Part shown: positions 9,112 to 19,615 of the stretch, one piece after another
Layout: the number at the start of each line of letters is the position of its first letter
Position numbering within the stretch: the stretch's first letter is position 1
From: Euglena gracilis
Lineage: Eukaryota > Euglenida > Euglenophyceae > Euglenales
Assembly (NCBI GenBank): GCA_039621445.1
Contig: CP154954.1
Span: 44,867,847 to 44,931,846, forward strand
DNA: 64,000 nt
Direction of reading: 5' to 3'
The notes under the pieces: generated by a model
What the model was told of the DNA's origin: nothing
The model's database searches: none
What the model saw: the letters and a program-made list of their open reading frames with translations, nothing else
Position numbers and translations under genes: made by a program

Positions 9112-12100
9112 CAGAAGTCGGATGGGGGCGTAAACGCCCCCCCCCCCCCCATACAACCCCCCCCCTCGGGCCGACCAACCAAACTGGGACTTGGAACCCC
9201 CCCCCCCCCCCGGGGAAGAAAATCAAAAGCCGCCGGGACGATTTCTTCGGCCGCAAACCACCCAATAACTGATTTTTTGGCAATTTTTTTTTGAGACCGA
9301 CCGTCATCAAAAATGCCATTTTTGACCAAATTCGCCGAAGAATGCCAATTTGGGTTGTTTCAGGGTCTTTTCGGGGGGTTGCATTTTCACGAATAATTCC
9401 TTGAAGGGGGGTCGCTGAGCTCTTACCTCTTTAGAGTAAGAGCGAAGCTTACCCCCCGGCGACCGTGGGTCCGACCCCCCCCCCCCCTGCCCCCCCCCCC
9501 CCTGGGTAGGTCCGGACACCCGAGGATTATCGATGTGATTGGATTTCCTGGCCCCCAAAGTGAGGAACCACAAATTTTTTCTTGGTGTCCACATGTGAAC
9601 CACAAAAAAAATTTTGGTGTCCACAGGTGAACCACAAAATTTTTTTGGTGTCCACAAAATTTTGTTGCCCACAAAACTTGATTGAGGATCGAAATAAAAA
9701 TGAGTTTTACAACTAAAAGCTATTACGTCTTTTGTGAACCACACTAAATGAATGTCTGGCGCATACCGATCGATACCCGCCCCCCCCCCCTGGGCAATTG
9801 TCGCGTGACAAATTGGGTAGCACGGAGGGGGGTGACAATTTCCCGGGGTGACAATTTGGCCGGCACAGAGGGGGGTGACAATTGCCCGGGGGCGTCAATT
9901 GCCCACCCATGTAAGCCACATTTGAACCAAATGATCAAGAACACCATCTGAAACACAAACGAACATATGGTCGTGATATTGTGCAGAGCGTTTGGTATGC
10001 GAAAGTTCTCAGCGCGTTGTAACGAAATAAAAGATCAATCGAGTCATGCGGCGAAAAGAAAGTTCACAATGCAATACTACAAACGGGGGGGGTGACAAAT
10101 TGGGCAGCACGGAAGGGGGTGACAATTTCCTGGGGTGACAAATTGGCCGGCACAGCCAGGGGTGACATTTGCCCGGGGGCGTCAATTGCCCGGGGGCGTC
10201 AATTGCCCGGGGGCGTCAATTGCCCGGGGGGGCGCGGGTAGGGCGTCCCAAAGTTGTGGAATGGGGTCCTCTTTGCTTTTCCTCAACTCCGTAGCGTTTT
10301 CGAGATATTTTGAATTTTCGATTCCTTGACCCCAAAATGACCCTGCAATTTCTCCGGGAACAAAACGTAGACCACGTTTTTGCTCGGGGCGGCATATCTC
10401 CGGACTGGCGGGGAGTTGCAGGTAACCTAAGGGCTCTGGAGAAACTAGAGATCGTCCCCTAACCTATACGGATTGAGCTTGAGACACCAAAATGCAGCCA
10501 CATTGTGGGGGGTGGGGAGACCCTCCTCCCACCTCCAGTTTTTGGTTGCCGAAACTTCTCGCTGTTGAGTTCAGAATTTCTCATTGAGCCTCAAGAGGGT
10601 CCTAAAATACACACCCGGCGCGAAGAGCAGGTGCGGATGCGGGTGCGGGGGTGTTTTTTTTTCCCCTGCAGAGGAGGAGCGGTCCACTTTGGTAACAGAC
10701 GCCCAAAAGACGTCATTTTCTGCCGAAATCGGCCACGTCGACGCTCCAAAAGTGAGAGCTCTGCCTCGCCTTGAGGTCGGCGATCCTTTGCCTGATTGTT
10801 GCGAAGGGGGACGGGCGGAGAGGCGTAATTTTGCCCGCAGCGGGAGTGCGTAAAACGCAGCAGTTACCGCCTGGGAGGCGCAAAATACCATGTGGGGGAC
10901 TGGTTTTTTGAATAGTGTTGAGCTCTTAATTGGACTTGCACGTAATGGACGGCCGAAAAGACTAGTTGCAAATTTCGCATAAATTATGGTTTACAAATTG
11001 CACACCTGCAATTTAGAGTTACTTACAATAATTTTTGAAAGGTTAAGAGGTCAGCGACCACCCCCATACACCCAATACCCGTTTTTCTTCGATTTTCCGA
11101 CTTCTTTGACCCGGAAATGATCCCCAAATCCATGGGTTCCAGGCCAAAAACGGGGGGCCGGGGTCGAAAAAAATCGAAGGAATTTTTTTCCTTGCCCGAA
11201 ACGATGTTTTTTTGGCTCCCAGACCCAGAAAAACTGCATTTGAGCCGAAAATGAGCGTTTGCCAACTTTTTTAAAACCAAAAAGGGCTGAAAACGGCTGA
11301 GTCAAAACACCCCAAAATGTACAAAATGGCCAAAATCAGTCGAAAAAACAGTCCTAACTCGGGCTTGGCGGGGAGTTGCGGGGAAATCAAAATATCCTTA
11401 GATAAGGCATTTTAAGGGCTTCAATTTAGGTCTCCAGACATTTCCTTTGACTCCCAACCATTTTTGAGAAATTTTGATTTGGAAAAATCGATTTTTTTGA
11501 GCAAAAAAGGATGGCCCAAAAAAACACCCAAAGTGGCCGTTTTGGGCCACAAAGGTGCGTTGGAAGACGGGCCAGGCGCTTCGGCGGCCAAAACGGCGAA
11601 CGGGGGTCGATAGAGGGCCTCCAGGGGTGCATTTTGTCAGTGAGACACTTCTGGAGATAATGTGCGTTTCCTCGAGATATTTTCGAAAAATCGATTTTTT
11701 GACCGATTTTTTGACCCTGGCAAAAGGGCAGAGTCGGGGGCCAATCCTTTCCAGTTTGGACCCCTTCGTGGCTGAATAACTCGGGCCTGGCGGGGAGTTG
11801 GGGGTCAAACAAACGGACGTGATTTGGAAACTAGAAATCCAGTCGCTGGTGGATGAAAAAAAAATTCTGGGAACGGAGCCGGGATCATGGCGATAATCCG
11901 TGGTTTTCTGCATTGCTTCATTGTTGTTGAGGAGAAAGGTAATGATGCAAATGTCAGCAGGCGGTGGGAAAACTTTTTGGTGTCCACGTGTGAACCACAA
12001 ATATTTTTTTGGTGTCCGCAGGTGAACCAAAATTTTTTTTCTGGTGTCCACAGGTGAACCACAAAAATTTTTTTGGTGTCCATACGTGAACCACAAAAAA

Positions 12101-12840
12101 AAATTTGGTGTCCACAGTGAACCACAAAATGACAACCTTGGTGTACCACACTAAATGAATGTCTGGTATGCGTGGTTTGGGCCAACTCCTCGCCCAGGCC
12201 GAGATACGGCCGTTTTGCTGTTTTGGGCCAGTTTTGCCAGTTTTGGCCATTTCGGGCCTGTTCGGGGCCCGAAACCGTAAATTGACCGTATCTCGGGCTA
12301 GACGAGGAGTTGGGACCCAAACCAGGGGGTCAATCATGAGGTTTAGGGGGGGGGGTTGACCGTTTTTTGAGTTTTTTTTCCCGGGGCCTGGTTGTGCAAT
12401 TTTGAGCCAGTTTTCGGCATTCGGGGACCCCCTGCGGGGGTCCGAGGGCGGCTGGGCGAGGGGAGTCGGGAGGCATGTCGGGACCCAAATTTTGAATTTT
12501 TTTTTGCTCAAAAACACTTTTTTTTCACTTTGGAACATCAAAAAAAGCGTTTTTGAGCGAAGTATATTTTTTTTCTGATGCGGACCCCCCCATGCCCCCC
12601 CTTGGCTGGGGTCCGCCCCCCTGGCCGGTGTACTTAGCCTTTTTTGGGTCAAAAAAGTCGAAAAATTTCGAAAATTATTTTTGCCCAAAACTATATGTTT
12701 TTGACCCCCCGGACTCGAAAAAAGTGTTTTTGGGCCGAAAATGAGCGTTTTTTTTTACCCCTGTCCCCGACCTGGACTTGGCAGCCGGCCGAGCCGCCGG
12801 CCGGGCCGGGCCGGGGTGGTCTCCCAAAGAGCTCAGCTCT
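9112..12840. other. Long intron sequence, no gene seen
   Basis: 3.7 kb with A/T homopolymers, GTGACAATTTCCCGGGG and GGGGGCGTCAATTGCCC tandem units (about 9,800-10,225), the GGTGTCCACAGG arrays, and phrases such as GGCGGGGAGTTGCGGG repeated at 10,409, 11,369 and 11,789. Open frames of up to 245 codons here have low-complexity composition and no recognisable family. Confidence 0.6.
9560..9660 (+). repeat. GGTGTCCACAGGTGAACCACAAA degenerate repeat, first array
   Basis: Tandem units of about 33-36 bp, GGTGTCCACAGGTGAACCACAAA plus an A/T run. The same unit forms a longer array at 11,970-12,140. Both recur in copy 2. Confidence 0.8.
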
Positions 12841-12979
12841 ACGTCACACCCTGGTTGCTATAAACCCCCCCCTTTGACCGACCAACCAAACCGGATCCTG
12901 TAAACCCTAGGGGGTTATAAGTGGGGGGTTTAGGGCTGCGCATGAACCGCCTCCCAACCCTCCGCCCTCCCAGGGAGGG

Positions 12980-13118
12980 CGGCGCCATGCCCAGGGTCGT
13001 GCCATCAGGTTGGGTCTCCGGCCACAGCCACGGCGCCACCCACGCCGCCTGCGTGTCCGCCATGTTGAAATACGCCTCCGAGCGGTCCGGGTATGGGGTC
13101 CACGACTCGAACGTGGCT
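12980..13118 (-). CDS. Gene A sensor exon after the 59-bp intron
   Basis: Reads ATFESWTPYPDRSEAYFNMA then DTQAAWVAPWLWPETQPDG. Trp/Tyr/Pro-rich, typical of a sensor fold, but the family is not certain. The 3' edge is not resolved. Confidence 0.7.
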
Positions 13119-13123
13119 GCCAG

Positions 13124-13182
13124 CAGGGCGGGGTGGGCCCCACAATGGGACAGGCAGCCACACGAGAGTCCTGCCCGCCCTG
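13124..13182. mobile_element. 59-bp intron with 9-bp terminal inverted repeats
   Basis: Starts CAGGGCGGG and ends CCCGCCCTG, perfect 9-bp inverted repeats. Flanks GCTGCCAG (13,116-13,123) and GCCCCGAG (13,183-13,190) match at 5 of 8. Removing 59+8 nt restores the minus-strand frame D-W-N-L-G-A-T-F-E-S. No GT...AG pair using the plausible acceptor gives the right phase. Identical in copy 2 (26,287-26,345). Confidence 0.85.
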
Positions 13183-13185
13183 GCC

Positions 13186-13307
13186 CCGAGGTTCCAGTCG
13201 GCATCCACGCGGTCGCGGTACATCACGCTGCTGTTGGTGAAGTGCTCCCAGAACAGGTCCCGGCGGCCCGGGAGGTCCATGCGGCTGGCACAGAAGCTCC
13301 ATTGGTT
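13186..13307 (-). CDS. Gene A sensor exon before the 59-bp intron
   Basis: Encodes NQWSFCASRMDLPGRRDLFW then EHFTNSSVMYRDRVDADWNL. Two Asn residues sit in NxS/T-type contexts. Starts after CCCCTG. High G/C third positions. Confidence 0.75.
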
Positions 13308-13801
13308 GCCGCCAGGGGGGCCCGTGGCCAACCTCAGGACCAGGGTGAGGAGGCCCCAAGAGGGGGAACCCCCGAATATAAAAAAAATTCCCGAGAAGTG
13401 AATTCGGAACCGAACTCAAATAATAAACCTCCCCATCTGCACAGTGGTGAAAGTAAGGGACACAAGCGGGGGGGGGGGGGGAAGAACAATACAAACGTCG
13501 GGCAAAGCAGAACCATTGGTGGATTGGTTGGAAAAAACATCAAATAAGCATTCATTGTTCAAAAAAGCCCAAACACGTAAAAAGAAAATGGGCTTGGGGG
13601 CTGGGTGAGGTCCTTTTTTGGGCAATGTTTGCGTTAAACAATTCACCCCCCCCCCCCGGCTCCGACGTCAGGCATCCAAATAATAAACCTGGATTGCAAA
13701 ACTTGAGGGGTCAGGATGTGTTGATGGCAGCAATTTAATCCAACAGGATTCCATGCCACTTTGCTGAATCCCCCACCTTTGAGCGCCACAGTCTTGCTCA
13801 C

Positions 13802-13861
13802 CCAAAGGGCGACTTTGCACAAAAGTGTATCGAACCAAAATTCATCTTCGACGATTCGTCC
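13802..13861 (-). CDS. 60-nt conventional exon in gene A
   Basis: Between TTTTTTCCATTTATCAACAG and GTGAGCAAG on the minus strand, a textbook acceptor and donor. Frame 0 reads GRIVEDEFWFDTLLCKVALW. A second frame is also open, and the phase does not follow directly from the 13,950 exon, so the transcript order here is uncertain. Repeated at 26,965-27,024. Confidence 0.5.
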
Positions 13862-13949
13862 CTGTTGATAAATGGAAAAAATGGAGTTACAGCTGGAGAA
13901 ATACTCATTTGCATTCATTTAGGCGAGGGGTGGGTAGCCTTGGAACCAC

Positions 13950-14064
13950 CTTTGAACAACACATGATGTAAATCTGTCAAGGCTGAGAGTGCAGTGACTC
14001 TGCCACGGCTGAAAATGACCAAAAATGGCCTGAAACTCTCTCCGTCTGCGTTGACATAGATTCC
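13950..14064 (-). CDS. Conventional sensor exon
   Basis: After TTTTATGCAG and before GTGGTTCC on the minus strand. Reads GIYVNADGESFRPFLVIFSR then GRVTALSALTDLHHVLFK. The beta-strand rhythm fits a Cache-like sensor. AT-richer than the GC-rich exons. Repeated at 27,113-27,227. Confidence 0.6.
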
Positions 14065-14353
14065 CTGCATAAAATCACTGACCCTGACTGCTCCCTGATC
14101 CCCTTCATGCGGGGTCCTGAATGAGCAGGATCGGAGTTTGCAAAACAAAATTTGTATGATGCAGGAGATTCTGAACCCTCCTGCCCTGTCATACCAGTGG
14201 CCAGGGGCAGGGGAGGGTATTAATATGAAGCTGCCCCCAAAAAAATTGTCTAGAACCTTTTCCCCTCTGGTTTGGATTACTCCATCCGTTCATTCAAGCG
14301 GAGGGGCAGTCCCCAAGGAAGGGAGCACCAGCTGTCCCAAGGGCCCCCTGGGC

Positions 14354-14711
14354 GCCCGGGGCATACTCCTCCGGGTACGTGGTGCAGATGCCGCCGGCCC
14401 GCTTCGCCACCCCCTCCATCCAGGGCAGCATGACCCACTTTGGGGCTGGCCCGGCCCTCCCTCGGCAGCCCAGCCATCCCATGTCCCCGTTCGCCGGCGC
14501 AACGCAGTAAACCGGGACCGGCCCCGCCCCGGCACTTCCTCGAGCATTCGCGCCACCGTTCGCAGGAAGTCGAACGGAGAAGGCACCGGAGCCGACGGTT
14601 GGAATGGAAACAGATCCAGACGCACGGAACGAGCGGGAGGCCCGGCCCGGCCAGGCGCGGCTCGAGCAGGCGCCCCACCAGCGGGCCCTTCTCATGTCGC
14701 AGCCACCGGTC
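14354..14711 (-). pseudogene. Sensor exon, copy 1, broken by frameshifts
   Basis: Homologous to the intact exon at 27,518-27,862. Relative to it, copy 1 has an extra 14 nt on the minus strand inside LVP|FPFQPSAP and lacks one G near KRVMLPWM, so the frame breaks twice and does not recover. Upstream frame is RWLRHEKGPLVGRLLEP, downstream WMEGVAKRAGGICTTYPEEY. Either this copy is inactivated, or splicing differs from my model. Confidence 0.6.
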
Positions 14712-15054
14712 CCCGGCGGGAGGGCGGCCCCCACCAACCCCGCCCCGTCCTCCGGCGCGCTGCACCGAGAATGGATCGTCGGGTCATTGCCCCCCCTCTG
14801 GCAGAGGCAGGGCTGACAGATTCTTGGGCATGACACGCATGGCAGACATCAAACAGAAATTTATCAGGTACAGAGAGGAATGGGTGGAGAAGCATCTTTT
14901 TCATAGGGATCGTCGCAAGGAAGGGCTGTGGATGCATTTCAGCTTCGAGACTGAACTCAGGCACTCGGGCGGCCCCATGCCCCGTGGAATGTGCCGGCAC
15001 CTTCTCATGGACCTGCACGACTGCTTTGGCCCTCAGCCGTCAGCCTTCCTGGAG

Positions 15055-15210
15055 CGGAGCCGGCCCCCCGGGCCATGAAGGTGATCCAGTAGTCCGCCTC
15101 GTCCAGCGCGGCCTGGAGGTTGGCGTACAGCACGTGGAACTGCTGCGCCGACACCTCCGCCAGCAGGTCGTACCCCAGCGCCTGCGTCTTGAAGGCGCTC
15201 ACCGCTGCCT
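15055..15210 (-). CDS. Gene A sensor exon (helical)
   Basis: Encodes VRQAAVSAFKTQALGYDLLA then EVSAQQFHVLYANLQAALDE and ADYWITFMARGAGS. Long amphipathic helices, as at the N-terminus of double-Cache sensors. GC-rich, with the 3' edge before CAGGAAGG and an upstream AG available. Nearly identical copy at 28,206-28,361. Confidence 0.75.
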
Positions 15211-15651
15211 GCCGGACCCCTGCCGCCCCGGCTCACCCCGGGCCGGCCGGGCCGCCGATGCCCCCGGCCAGCCGGACGCAAGCTGGATCGGCTGCCTCCG
15301 AACAGCGCCCCGGCCTGAGTTCCGCCTAACTGCCGATGGCTTTGCCCCATCCACCAAGGGGGGAGAATCAAGGCACCGCATTGGGTAGAGTGTTCTCATG
15401 GGCTTTGTCTGTCCTGCTGGGTTTTTTCCTCTCTATCCCCTTCACTTCCCTTTGGTATGGGAACTCTTTCAAGGTCGTGGGGGCGGAGCGCCGACATCTT
15501 CCATCATTTTAAATGAAGAAAATAGAGAATTGTCAAAAAATAAAAAAAAAAAAAAAGGGAGGATATTCAGCAGCTGTTTGCGCTCGGTGTTTTAAGACAG
15601 AAATTGTGCTATGGGTGTTACTTTGATTGACTTTATTATTACTTTTCTCAC

Positions 15652-15780
15652 GCCAACGCGCCAAAACAACACGTCAAAGGAAGCTGTCCCTGTGTGGCAG
15701 TGCACCTGCTCAGGTGCATTGTCCGGCTGGCTGGCTGTGCCCGACATTCGGCTTGAACACTGCTGATTTGCCACCACCAT
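15652..15780 (-). CDS. Candidate conventional exon, 43 codons
   Basis: Follows GCAGTATCAG and ends at GTGAGAAAAG on the minus strand. Frame MVVANQQCSSRMSGTASQPD then NAPEQ...FDVLFWRVG. Phase 0 at both ends. No family recognised. Copy at 28,803-28,931. Confidence 0.4.
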
Positions 15781-16341
15781 CTGATACTGCCTTGATTTCA
15801 TTGAGGGTTGAAGACACTCCTTATGAATGCAAGAGGTTGTTGCTAATCACATAGTGCATGGACTTCTCCCCTGGAGCAAAAAAAAAAACGACCAGGATCT
15901 GAGGTTCTGGGGGCGTGCAAATGTGTGGAACACAACGGCCGCAAGACACGACCTTGTGTGTGTGTGCAGGGAAAAAAAGTTGGGGGAAAAAGTTGGGGAG
16001 GGAGGGTCGGGCCGACCCACTACCCCCCCCCCCCACCCGCCAATCTAACCGTTTAAAACAACAATGTTTCCAGCTGAGAAACCGCTTCCTGTGTCGAAAT
16101 TTTAAAAGCATCCATAAATACAATCGTTTGAAAGCGCCAAAGCGGGGGATGGAGAAGGGCCCGGGCCATCACGGGGGTGGTGCTGACCACGGTGCCGGCA
16201 AGGCCGCCCGCCAGTCACCCAGACACCTCACCTGTGCAGCACCCCGTCACGTGTACAGCTGCTGCCCAGGGTTGACCGGAGTTCGAGAGAAGGACGAGGG
16301 AACTGGTGGAGGTCGGTTTCCTGTGGTTAGGGCGCCTGCCA

Positions 16342-16442
16342 CTCCCCTCCGCATGCGTTTTCCGCCAAAAGAAGCCCAAAAGAAGCATCCGCGCCTTGGG
16401 CGATGGAGATGGCCAGGAGGCACGTCAGCAGCAACACCGGCA
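16342..16442 (-). CDS. Candidate start exon with signal peptide (gene A)
   Basis: Met followed by a hydrophobic stretch: MPVLLLTCLLAISIAQGADA then SFGLLLAENACGGEW, ending before CAGGCGCC. It looks like a signal peptide with a cleavage site near GADA, fitting a protein with an external sensor. If it is the start, exons further right belong to another transcript or to untranslated sequence. Copy at 29,480-29,580. Confidence 0.5.
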
Positions 16443-16703
16443 TCGGTGGCAACCTGCGTGGGGGCTCTGGGGGACTGGGTAAACTGGAAGCTGGTGCGGG
16501 GACAGGGATGGGGAGAGCAGAAATGTCCTCCCTCAGGTTCTGAACCCCAATGACTGATTTTTGACAGGCAGAAACAAAGGCCAAAAATCCCTGCCGTCTG
16601 CTGATGTTGTGCTTCTTGGCATGATTTTGTCAAAATGATGTTAAAAAAAGAACTCTCCGTTTCACGGAGCTGGAGGGGAGTGCAACAACATTGGGCGGTG
16701 GAC

Positions 16704-16862
16704 CCGACCGCAGCTTGCGCATGAACCTCTTCGAGGTGTGGGGGACGGCGGCGGCGCCAGCCAGGCCCGTGTCGCTGGGCAGGGCCTTCGCCATCTCCAC
16801 CGTGGAGAAGGACGGGTTGCAGGACCCCGCCGGGGAGTGGCTGCTGCTCCGCGGCATACGGG
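16704..16862 (-). CDS. GC-rich exon, strand and frame ambiguous
   Basis: Minus frame SFSTVEMAKALPSDTGLAGA then AAVPHTSKRFMRKLRSG, with a pyrimidine-rich CCCCAG just upstream. The plus strand is also open (MNLFEVWGTAAAPARPV...), with the same third-position bias. The two copies differ by one in-frame codon (SSS/SS), which supports coding. Divergence rises outside the edges. Copy at 29,842-29,997. Confidence 0.5.
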
Positions 16863-17560
16863 CTGGGGGACCGGCCACTGCAACGGGAAGTGGGGCGGAG
16901 GGGCAGGGGGGTTGACAGAAGACCCAGATGGCCCAATCCTGACACTGCCGAAAGCCGGAAAAAATATTTTCTAATTTAATAATAATGAATAATAATAGTT
17001 GGGATTTGTCAGCCCCCATGTCCTCAAACTTGAAGAAAAAAAAAACAAAAGATGCAAGCATGCAAAGCCCCACAATAATACAGGACATGGTTGGAGGAGT
17101 CAAATCCTGCCAGGACTCATCAGCTGGGTGATCGCCGCTCCTGGGCTCGCAGTCAGGCCGTGCCTGCTTTACCTGTACTGGCATGACGGTTGTTTGCATT
17201 TCCTTGGGGAGAAGGGCAGTGGTTGATCAGCAGCCCCCTGCCTTTGGTCTTGCTTCCTCCAAGGGGTCACTCCATGCGGAGGCTGCTGGAGCACACTTCA
17301 GGTTATGTTCGGTCAAAAAATTCAGTGTTAAGAAAGGGGACAAAAGTTAAAACCCGTATTTCCCAAAAACTTAGCCATATTTAGCCATATACATTAAAAA
17401 GTAGCTATATTTTGGCTTTTGTGCCGAAAATTTCTGGCTTAAGGCCCCCTGGCACAGGACTCCCCGTGCCAGGGAGGCGTCCAAAATAAAAAGAAACTTA
17501 GTGGCAGTACTGTGGGTACTGCATGCGTTGACCTCCTGTTTTCCCCCTTGTCGAATTCAA

Positions 17561-17653
17561 TGGCCGCAATACCAGAAATCGCCAACTTTACTTACTTTGA
17601 ATATAATTGGCTGGAAAGATTTAACAGCCCGCAGTGCCAGCGAGCTTGGGATC
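17561..17653 (+). CDS. Weak plus-strand exon candidate
   Basis: ATG then AAIPEIANFTYFEYNWLERF and NSPQCQRAWDP, followed by the good donor GTGAGATG. AT-rich. No homologue recognised. Copy at 30,696-30,788. Confidence 0.3.
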
Positions 17654-17763
17654 CTGTGAGATGCAGGGGAGGGGGGAGGACAGCCGAAGAACTTCCAAAA
17701 GTGGCAATGTGGAAATAAACCAAAAAAAGAGATTAATTCCGAAAAAATTCTGTTTTCCTGGAG

Positions 17764-17910
17764 ATCGTGCAATTTTATTGAAACCCAAAATCATATGCTC
17801 TGGAATGGCTGCTTCAAAAAATTTCTTCTGACGTTGCTGGGGTGACAGAGTCAGATCTTCGCAGAATGCTCCAGCCCACAACCTGAGCCCGCCCCGAGTG
17901 CTTAGCGGCT
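17764..17910 (-). CDS. Candidate exon upstream of the sensor
   Basis: Open frame PLSTRGGLRLWAGAFCEDL then TLSPQQRQKKFFEAAIPEHM, between CTG plus 5 nt and CAGGAAAACAG on the minus strand. The copies differ by two replacements (I/V, K/T). Copy at 30,899-31,045. Confidence 0.4.
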
Positions 17911-18612
17911 TCAAACAGCTGCTAAACCGCTTCTAATAAGGCCAGCCGCAAGTTTACAGGGGAACCCCGGAACACAAACGGCGAAGACGAAAGGGGGCAG
18001 GGGGGGAGGAACGAGCAGGTCCCACAGGGGAAGCCCCTGCAACGGATGGCAGCGAAGATAAGGGAGGGGAGGGTGGGGGGCCGGGGTCCCCGACAGCGGA
18101 CGGGGTTTGGAAGACGGCCGAAAGGGGGGAAGGGAGGTCCGCCAGCGGGGACTGAGAAAGGGGGGAACGGAGGGACGCAGGGAAGACGGGCGGGATCGGG
18201 GGGGGGGGGGGACACCAGGAGAGTGCCCGGGGGCCCTCTCTGGGGCAGGGGCACCGGGGGGCTTGGGCAAAAGTTGACACTTTTCGACCGTTGGTCGGCA
18301 CAAACCATCCGACACCGGGACAATTTCACGCCATTGTAATCATGCCTGAAACAATATTCATTTTTTCCTTCAACTTGAGAAATGTGCCTTTTCCAACAAA
18401 ACATGTTAAAATCCTCAAAAAAAATTGCCTAGACAGGTGAAGAGAAAAGTACCAACAAGGAGCAAGCACAGAGGGTGGAGAAGGACATCGGGCGGGGGGG
18501 GGGGGAGGTGTCCCATATTCCTTTTAGAAGCTTTCATAAAATCGCCATAAACAGATGAGATCCAAGAAAAAAACAAAATAATGTCAGAAATGTGCCTGAT
18601 CCAACCCTGTAA

Positions 18613-18737
18613 GGCCAGACAGCCGCGGGATGTCACATAGAACATGGAAAAGAAAGTGGGTGGTCGGACTGTTGGCAGTTTTGTCAAGGGTAATCCCTGG
18701 ACTATCAACACGATTCAAAACCAATTCATCCTCCCCG
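18613..18737 (-). CDS. Candidate exon at the 5' end of the sensor block
   Basis: After TTTTTGAATTTATCAG, reads GEDELVLNRVDSPGITLDK then TANSPTTHFLFHVLCDIPRL, ending before CAGGGTTGG. The one substitution between copies in this frame is synonymous (CCG/CCA, Pro). Copy at 31,746-31,870. Confidence 0.5.
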
Positions 18738-18772
18738 CTGATAAATTCAAAAATCAAAATCAACCTGCACTG

Positions 18773-18796
18773 CACACACACGGAAACACAGATACA

Positions 18797-18850
<54 letters not shown>

Positions 18851-19101
18851 GATGGGATGTATGTATGCATACACACATGTGAAAATATGTGCACATATGT
18901 AAATACATACATGCATGATGCACATAATTACGCACACCTGCAACCGACCCTCCGACCTACTGACCTACAGACATGTCTCCATACATACATGCATGCATAC
19001 ATACATACATACATACATACATACATACATACATACATACATACATACATACATACATGCATGCATACATGCATGCATACATACATACATACATACATAC
19101 C
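18773..19101 (+). repeat. (AC)n, (AG)n and (TACA)n microsatellites
   Basis: AC tract about 18,773-18,814, AG tract 18,814-18,853, then ATAC/ATGC tetranucleotides 18,981-19,100. Copy 2 at about 31,906-32,230. Confidence 0.95.
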
Positions 19102-19112
19102 TCCCCCCCCCC

Positions 19113-19211
19113 CTTGTCCAACGACCACTAATGTTCGTCTCTGACCGGGGGGGCTGTCGCTAAAATGGCCAATGTTCGTCTCCGACCAGGGGGGGGTGGT
19201 CGTTAGACAAG
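19113..19211. mobile_element. Small element with CTTGTCCAACGACC inverted ends
   Basis: CTTGTCCAACGACC on the left and GGTCGTTAGACAAG on the right enclose GTTCGTCTCTGACCGGGGGG repeats. Related units: 32,242-32,340, 32,766-32,816, 35,571-35,645, 48,927-49,042 and 49,480-49,533, where the arm is CTATGTCCAACGACC. Confidence 0.65.
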
Positions 19212-19254
19212 CGGGGTGGACCACAAGTCGGAGGAAAATTTGCCATAGATGGGG

Positions 19255-19615
19255 GTATATGGCCATTTTTGGGCTGTTTTTGGCCATTTATGCTATTTCT
19301 TGACTACGGTTGGCCACTTTTGGCCATTTTGGAAATTTTTTGAGCGCTTTTGGGAATTTTTAGGCATTTTTGACCACTTTTTGCCATGTTTGGTCGCTTT
19401 TGGCCACTTTTGGCAACTGTTGGCCACACTTTGGCCCCCTTTGACCGTTTTTGGCCACTTTAGGCTGTTTTTGGTTACTTTTGGCCATTTTTGCCTTATT
19501 TTTGCTATTTTTGGCAACTTTTTGGGCACCTTTGGCCATCCCTTAGCCATTTTAAGCCATTTTGGATTTTTTTGACTGTTTTTAGCCAACTTTTACCAAT
19601 TTTGGCCGAACCAAC
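19255..19615 (+). repeat. T-rich GGCCATTTTTGGCC degenerate repeat
   Basis: About 30 short units of the type TTTTTGGCCA. It translates as repeated FGHF on plus and KWPK on minus. Copy 2 at 32,384-32,745. Not coding in my judgement. Confidence 0.85.

Noticed and set aside
11398-12688. Minus-strand frames of about 245 codons
   Set aside because: Built on GTGTCCAC/GAACCACAAA repeats; no conserved family, and the homologous region varies by homopolymer indels.
13130-13190. A conventional GT-AG intron at the 59-bp interruption
   Set aside because: Each GT tested with the GCAG acceptor gives the wrong reading phase; only removal of 67 nt restores it.
16691-16915. Plus-strand gene MNLFEVWGTAAAPARPV
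   Set aside because: Open with equal third-position bias, but the opposite strand has a good acceptor and fits the surrounding gene; left as ambiguous.
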